This document shows positions 6,767 to 9,061 of a DNA stretch of 9,061 nucleotides, in pieces (position 1 is the stretch's first letter; each line of letters begins with the position of its first letter). The stretch covers positions 1-9,061 of the forward strand of contig JAKFYP010000228.1 of NCBI GenBank assembly GCA_021730835.1, written 5' to 3'. Both the position numbers and the translations under genes were made by a program. This DNA is from Alphaproteobacteria bacterium. Lineage in GTDB: Bacteria > Pseudomonadota > Alphaproteobacteria > Rickettsiales > UBA998. The notes beneath the pieces are model-generated. The model was not told where the DNA came from and made no database searches. It worked only from the letters and a program-made list of their open reading frames with translations.

Positions 6767-6806
6767 GATCGTCTCCTGTTGGTTGATTGTAAAAAATTAT
6801 AGCTGT

Positions 6807-7301
6807 TTAACGATGCCCGCCATGTCCCCGGCCACCACCGTGACCACCGTGACCACCGTGACCACCGTGACCGCCATGATTACCGTACCATCCGTGACCC
6901 CGGCCATAACCGGGATGGCCGCACGATTTTCCATGATGATGCCGGTCACGATGCCCGCCATAATAGCCGGATCCGATTTGCAACGAAAACGCCGTGCGGG
7001 GCGGATTATACTGATAAGCAGGCGGCGGATAATAAACCGGCGCGGGTGCATAATAGCCCGGTTGCTGGTAATATGTCACGCCGTAACCGCTGGCCTGCAC
7101 GATGCCTGCCGTATCGGTTTTCTGCGATACGATCCGCCATGTGCCATCCGGCTGAAGGCAGGCCGTGCCGTAAGCGCTCTGCCCTGCGCCGCCAACGGCG
7201 ACCGGGCTGGTATATTCACGGCAAAAAGGCACGTTGGCCTCCGCCTTTGCGGAAATCAGGGCAGTGATTGCCGCTACTGAAATCATTGATAACGTCTTCA
7301 T
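6807..7301 (-). CDS. Secreted Gly/His-rich protein with a surface-antigen-like motif
   Basis: This 164-residue protein has a signal peptide (about 1-22, ending AKAEA). A conserved-looking segment CREYTSPVAVGGAGQSAYGT followed by ACLQPDGTWRIVS (27-59, Cys27 and Cys48) resembles the C-terminal motif of rickettsial 17-kDa surface-antigen-like proteins. Next is a Tyr/Pro-rich linker (75-101) and a tail (about 112-164) with 13 His among Gly, including repeated GGH. The tail could chelate metal ions. The ATG at 7299-7301 is preferred over the in-frame ATG at 7313 because GGAG lies 6 nt before it and overlaps the upstream codons. It is co-directional with the EF-hand gene, 40 nt apart, so it may be read with the sigma operon or on its own. 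No enzyme function is suggested. Confidence 0.75.
   Translation of the reverse strand: MKTLSMISVAAITALISAKAEANVPFCREYTSPVAVGGAGQSAYGTACLQPDGTWRIVSQKTDTAGIVQASGYGVTYYQQPGYYAPAPVYYPPPAYQYNPPRTAFSLQIGSGYYGGHRDRHHHGKSCGHPGYGRGHGWYGNHGGHGGHGGHGGHGGGRGHGGHR
6835..6879. repeat. 9-bp tandem repeat inside the Gly/His-rich tail
   Basis: Four perfect copies of CCACCGTGA (6835-6870) are followed by a degenerate fifth, CCGCCATGA (6871-6879). Read on the minus strand they encode repeated Gly-Gly-His. The unit is a multiple of three, so changes in copy number would lengthen or shorten the His-rich tail without a frameshift. Confidence 0.85.
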
Positions 7302-7326
7302 GCTACACTCCATTCTTATACCATTT

Positions 7327-7430
7327 CACGATCAATGACGTATTGATCGTGGTGACGCGCCATGAGGCGCGGCGCGCCGTTGCGCTTGTCAATTCACTTT
7401 CTGCGATACGCGATAAGATAAGTGAATTGA
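7327..7430. repeat. Composite palindromic element, copy 2 (uninterrupted)
   Basis: A perfect 10-bp inverted repeat (CACGATCAAT 7327-7336 / ATTGATCGTG 7342-7351, 5-nt spacer) is followed by GTGACGCGCCATGAG (7352-7366), GCGCGGCGCGCC (7367-7378), GTTGCG and a perfect 11-bp inverted repeat (7389-7399/7420-7430, 20-nt loop). The order and core match the region 132-300 apart from the REPIN-like insert there. The core also contains small hairpins (7357-7361/7366-7370) and the palindrome GGCGCGCC. The first palindrome sits 26 nt upstream of the Gly/His-rich gene and could alternatively be a regulator site. Confidence 0.5.
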
Positions 7431-7556
7431 TACTACATGCGGGATATTCTCCCTACCTGACTGATACGGATGAAACCGGAAAACTATTCGCAAGAAAATG
7501 AGAAAATTTCCCTGCTAGGGTTTATCGCCAGAGGGTGTGAATTATAAAAACATATG

Positions 7557-7586
7557 ATGACGGTGCTAAAACAAATTTTGTATATT
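7557..7586 (+). promoter_or_regulatory. Weak candidate sigma70-type promoter for xth
   Basis: ATGACG (7557-7562) is a partial -35 match and TATATT (7581-7586) a good -10 match, 18 nt apart. It would give a leader of about 130 nt that includes the hairpin at 7627-7667. The call rests on hexamer similarity only. Confidence 0.25.
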
Positions 7587-7626
7587 GAAAAGATCGGGAG
7601 ATTGCAGAGTTTCTCCAAACACACCG

Positions 7627-7667
7627 CCAAACCCATTTATGCACTTCGCATTTGAATGGGCGTTTGG
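7627..7667. repeat. Long interrupted hairpin upstream of xth
   Basis: CCAAAC (7627-7632) pairs with GTTTGG (7662-7667), CCATT (7633-7637) with AATGG (7655-7659), and ATGC (7639-7642) with GCAT (7648-7651) around a 5-nt loop; GC at 7660-7661 is bulged. It ends 56 nt before the xth ATG. It could be a 5'-leader structure or another small palindromic repeat. No T-run follows on the plus strand. Confidence 0.5.
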
Positions 7668-7723
7668 TATCAAAGTAGCAAGCAATCAGAAAACCTGATA
7701 CAGGCCTTTCATTGAGACAGAAG

Positions 7724-8512
7724 ATGCACCCCCTCTCCATTGTCACCTGGAACCTGAACTCCATCCGTCCACGCATGGAGCATGTGTTAGGCTATCTCAA
7801 CACCCATCGTCCCGATATTCTCCTGCTACAGGAAATCAAGATTTCAACCAATGCCTTCCCGTTCATGGAAATCGAGGAGAGAGGCTATAATTGCGCGGTG
7901 CATGGCCAGAAAACCTATAACGGTGTGGCGATTCTCTCCCGCTTCCCGCTTGATGACATCACCACCATCCTGCCCGGCGACGAGACGGACGAGCAATGCC
8001 GCTATATCGAGGCCGTTGTTTCGCTCGACGGAGCGGCCATTCGGGTAGCATCGGTATATGTACCCAACGGGCAAGAGGTTGGATCGGATAAATTCACCTA
8101 TAAAATGTGTTTCCTCAGTCGTTTGCATGCCCACGCCGCGCAACTGCTACAATACCGGGAAATGCTGGTTCTGGGCGGAGATTATAATGTCGCTCCCTAC
8201 CCGGATGATGTGTATAACCCGGCGGCACTGGAGGGCACTGTCTGTTACCATCCGGAAGAGCGCAAACGTTTGCGCGCTTTGCTCTGGCTTGGGCTTTACG
8301 ACGCCTACCGCACGGCGCATCCCGACGGGCATGAATATAGTTGGTGGGATTATCGCGGCGGTGGCTTCGGACATAACAAAGGATTGCGGATCGACCATTT
8401 ACTGCTTTCTCCCGAGGCGCTCGATTGCATGCAAGAATGTGTCATTGACCACGAGGAACGCGCCCGCGATAAACCGTCGGATCACGCACCGATACGCTGT
8501 CTGCTGAGTTAA
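7724..8512 (+). CDS. xth: Exodeoxyribonuclease III (AP endonuclease, ExoIII/XthA type)
   Basis: This 262-residue cytoplasmic enzyme is of usual length for the family. It cuts DNA 5' to abasic sites and degrades 3' ends of duplex DNA in base-excision repair, using a metal ion. The endonuclease/exonuclease/phosphatase fold motifs are all present: WNLNSIR with Asn10, LLQEIKI with Glu37, SVYVPNG with Tyr112, GGDYNVAP with Asp153 and Asn155, SWWDYR at 206-211, RIDHLLLS with Asp224, and SDHAPI with the catalytic Asp253/His254 pair. The ATG at 7724 is preferred over an in-frame TTG at 7712 because it puts the first strand (IVTWN) at the usual distance from the N-terminus; its ribosome-binding site is weak (AG-rich, no consensus). 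It is divergent from the Gly/His-rich gene and convergent with the next gene, so it stands alone and is unrelated to the efflux operon. Confidence 0.96.
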   Translation: MHPLSIVTWNLNSIRPRMEHVLGYLNTHRPDILLLQEIKISTNAFPFMEIEERGYNCAVHGQKTYNGVAILSRFPLDDITTILPGDETDEQCRYIEAVVSLDGAAIRVASVYVPNGQEVGSDKFTYKMCFLSRLHAHAAQLLQYREMLVLGGDYNVAPYPDDVYNPAALEGTVCYHPEERKRLRALLWLGLYDAYRTAHPDGHEYSWWDYRGGGFGHNKGLRIDHLLLSPEALDCMQECVIDHEERARDKPSDHAPIRCLLS

Positions 8513-8517
8513 GATGC

Positions 8518-8572
8518 GCCGCATAAGCGGCAGGCTTGCGGTCGCAAACCTGTCATTCCAATTATTTTTGGA
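8518..8572. terminator. Candidate terminator between convergent genes
   Basis: Just after the xth stop lie GCCGC-ATAA-GCGGC (8518-8531), a 10-bp stem with one mismatch (8531-8540/8543-8552) and then TCCAA/TTGGA flanking a T-rich stretch (8557-8572). The T-run (8565-8569) is about 12 nt past the main stem, so this is not a textbook intrinsic terminator. The position between two converging genes nevertheless suits transcript ends from both sides. Confidence 0.4.
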
Positions 8573-8579
8573 AGTTGAC

Positions 8580-9061
8580 TTACTGCTTCGCACCGTCATT
8601 TTGCAGGGCGGCGACGGCCTGATCGGCCTTCTGCTGGATCACCATATTGCTCCAGTTGGCTCCTGCGGTCGGAGCCGGGGATTTTTCCTCGGCATACTGC
8701 ACTTCCTGACCGCGCCCGGCCCGAATCATCTCACGATAATAATTACCGTTATTGCGCCGCGCCGGATGACTGGCCGGATCACCGTTATAGGCGTATTTGG
8801 TAAATTGCTCACCATTGGCATCCAGCCCGACCATCCCCGTTCCGTGATGCAGCACACCATTGACATGCTCTCCGATATCCGTGCCGGTAATCGCCGCCGC
8901 CGCGCCGATGCCCGCCGCGCCAAGGCCAATTGCCGCCGTCGTGCCAAGCCCCCTCTCCTGCCCGCGCCCGGGAACCACGCCATGCTGTACATCGTGCATG
9001 GTCTGGACGATCTGGTACTCCTGCTGCATGCGCTCATGCCCTTCGCTGCCGCCTTTAAAGG
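8580..9061 (-). CDS. Uncharacterised protein, 3' portion (5' end beyond the window)
   Basis: The frame is open from the right window edge to TAA at 8580-8582, about 160 codons. I do not recognise the family. An internal ATG at 9029 would give 149 residues and is a possible start (GAAGGG lies about 10 nt before it), but the frame continues upstream without a stop, so the gene probably extends past 9061. Counting from that Met, residues 29-50 form a Gly/Ala-rich hydrophobic stretch (TTAAIGLGAAGIGAAAAITG) that could be a glycine-zipper membrane segment. The rest is polar, ending in a Gln/Ala-rich helix-like tail. It is convergent with xth. The function is unknown. Confidence 0.65.
   Translation of the reverse strand, partial: FKGGSEGHERMQQEYQIVQTMHDVQHGVVPGRGQERGLGTTAAIGLGAAGIGAAAAITGTDIGEHVNGVLHHGTGMVGLDANGEQFTKYAYNGDPASHPARRNNGNYYREMIRAGRGQEVQYAEEKSPAPTAGANWSNMVIQQKADQAVAALQNDGAKQ

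Larger units (their letters stand above)
7302..7723. other. Intergenic region between divergent genes
   Basis: About 420 nt separate the Gly/His-rich gene (-) from xth (+). It holds the composite palindromic element (7327-7430), a weak candidate promoter (7557-7586) and a long hairpin (7627-7667). Between 7431 and 7556 I see nothing beyond AT-richer sequence. Open frames here (for example 7268-7501 on + and 7522-7776 on -) run through the palindromes or into neighbouring genes and have no recognisable protein features. Confidence 0.7.

Noticed and set aside
6796..6801. TATAAT (minus strand) as a promoter for the EF-hand gene
   Set aside because: No -35-like hexamer or ECF-type GGAAC motif lies at the right distance; the hexamer is in a short AT-rich gap and may be chance.
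7315..7320. TATAAG as a -10 box for the Gly/His-rich gene
   Set aside because: Transcription would start about 7 nt before the ATG, at the Shine-Dalgarno itself, and no -35 match is present at 16-18 nt.
7268..7501. Possible small plus-strand protein of 77 residues
   Set aside because: It starts inside the 5' end of the Gly/His-rich gene and crosses both stems of the composite repeat, with no ribosome-binding site seen and no recognisable feature.
7522..7776. Possible small minus-strand protein of 84 residues
   Set aside because: It overlaps the xth start antisense and translates the leader hairpin; no supporting motif.

Overview
The window looks like bacterial accessory chromosome, most likely from an alphaproteobacterium. 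This rests on the style of the ECF sigma/anti-sigma pair (anti-sigma N-terminus with 'YGADISRWP'), the CnrX-like periplasmic protein behind it, and a secreted protein with a rickettsial-type surface-antigen motif. No rRNA, tRNA or CRISPR was seen, so the genus cannot be fixed.

Layout. 1-104 (+) is the probable C-terminal end of a transposase. 130-300 is gene-free and packed with inverted repeats. 367-7301 (-) is one co-directional block, read right to left: a secreted Gly/His-rich protein (6807-7301), a secreted EF-hand protein (6422-6766), an ECF sigma factor (5769-6338), a one-TM anti-sigma candidate (5335-5772), a membrane-anchored Metal_resist/CnrX-like protein (4880-5338), an RND periplasmic adaptor (3779-4864) and an HAE1-type RND pump (367-3486). 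The sigma/anti-sigma and anti-sigma/sensor genes overlap by 4 bp (ATGA), and the adaptor follows 15 nt behind the sensor, so these are almost certainly one transcript. 7302-7723 is intergenic and rich in palindromes. 7724-8512 (+) is exonuclease III. 8580-9061 (-) is the 3' part of an unrecognised protein, convergent with xth.

How the genes work together (inference). The order sigma, anti-sigma, periplasmic sensor, RND adaptor, RND pump parallels the cnrYXH-cnrCBA nickel/cobalt resistance locus of Cupriavidus. Here, however, the pump has the proton-relay residues of drug-type (HAE1) transporters, the sensor has almost no histidine, no outer-membrane channel gene is present, and an EF-hand protein heads the unit. 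The signal may therefore be an envelope or amphiphile stress, or calcium, rather than a transition metal.

The least expected content is in the non-coding DNA. Two REPIN-like double hairpins (167-230 and 3671-3735) share 10-bp stems and 7-nt loops, the two loops in each copy are reverse complements, and the bases covary between copies. One sits inside a 221-bp MITE-like element with 21-22-bp terminal inverted repeats and a possible TGG target duplication, lodged between the adaptor and pump genes. The other appears inserted, with a TGAG duplication, into a second repeat type whose uninterrupted counterpart lies at 7327-7430.
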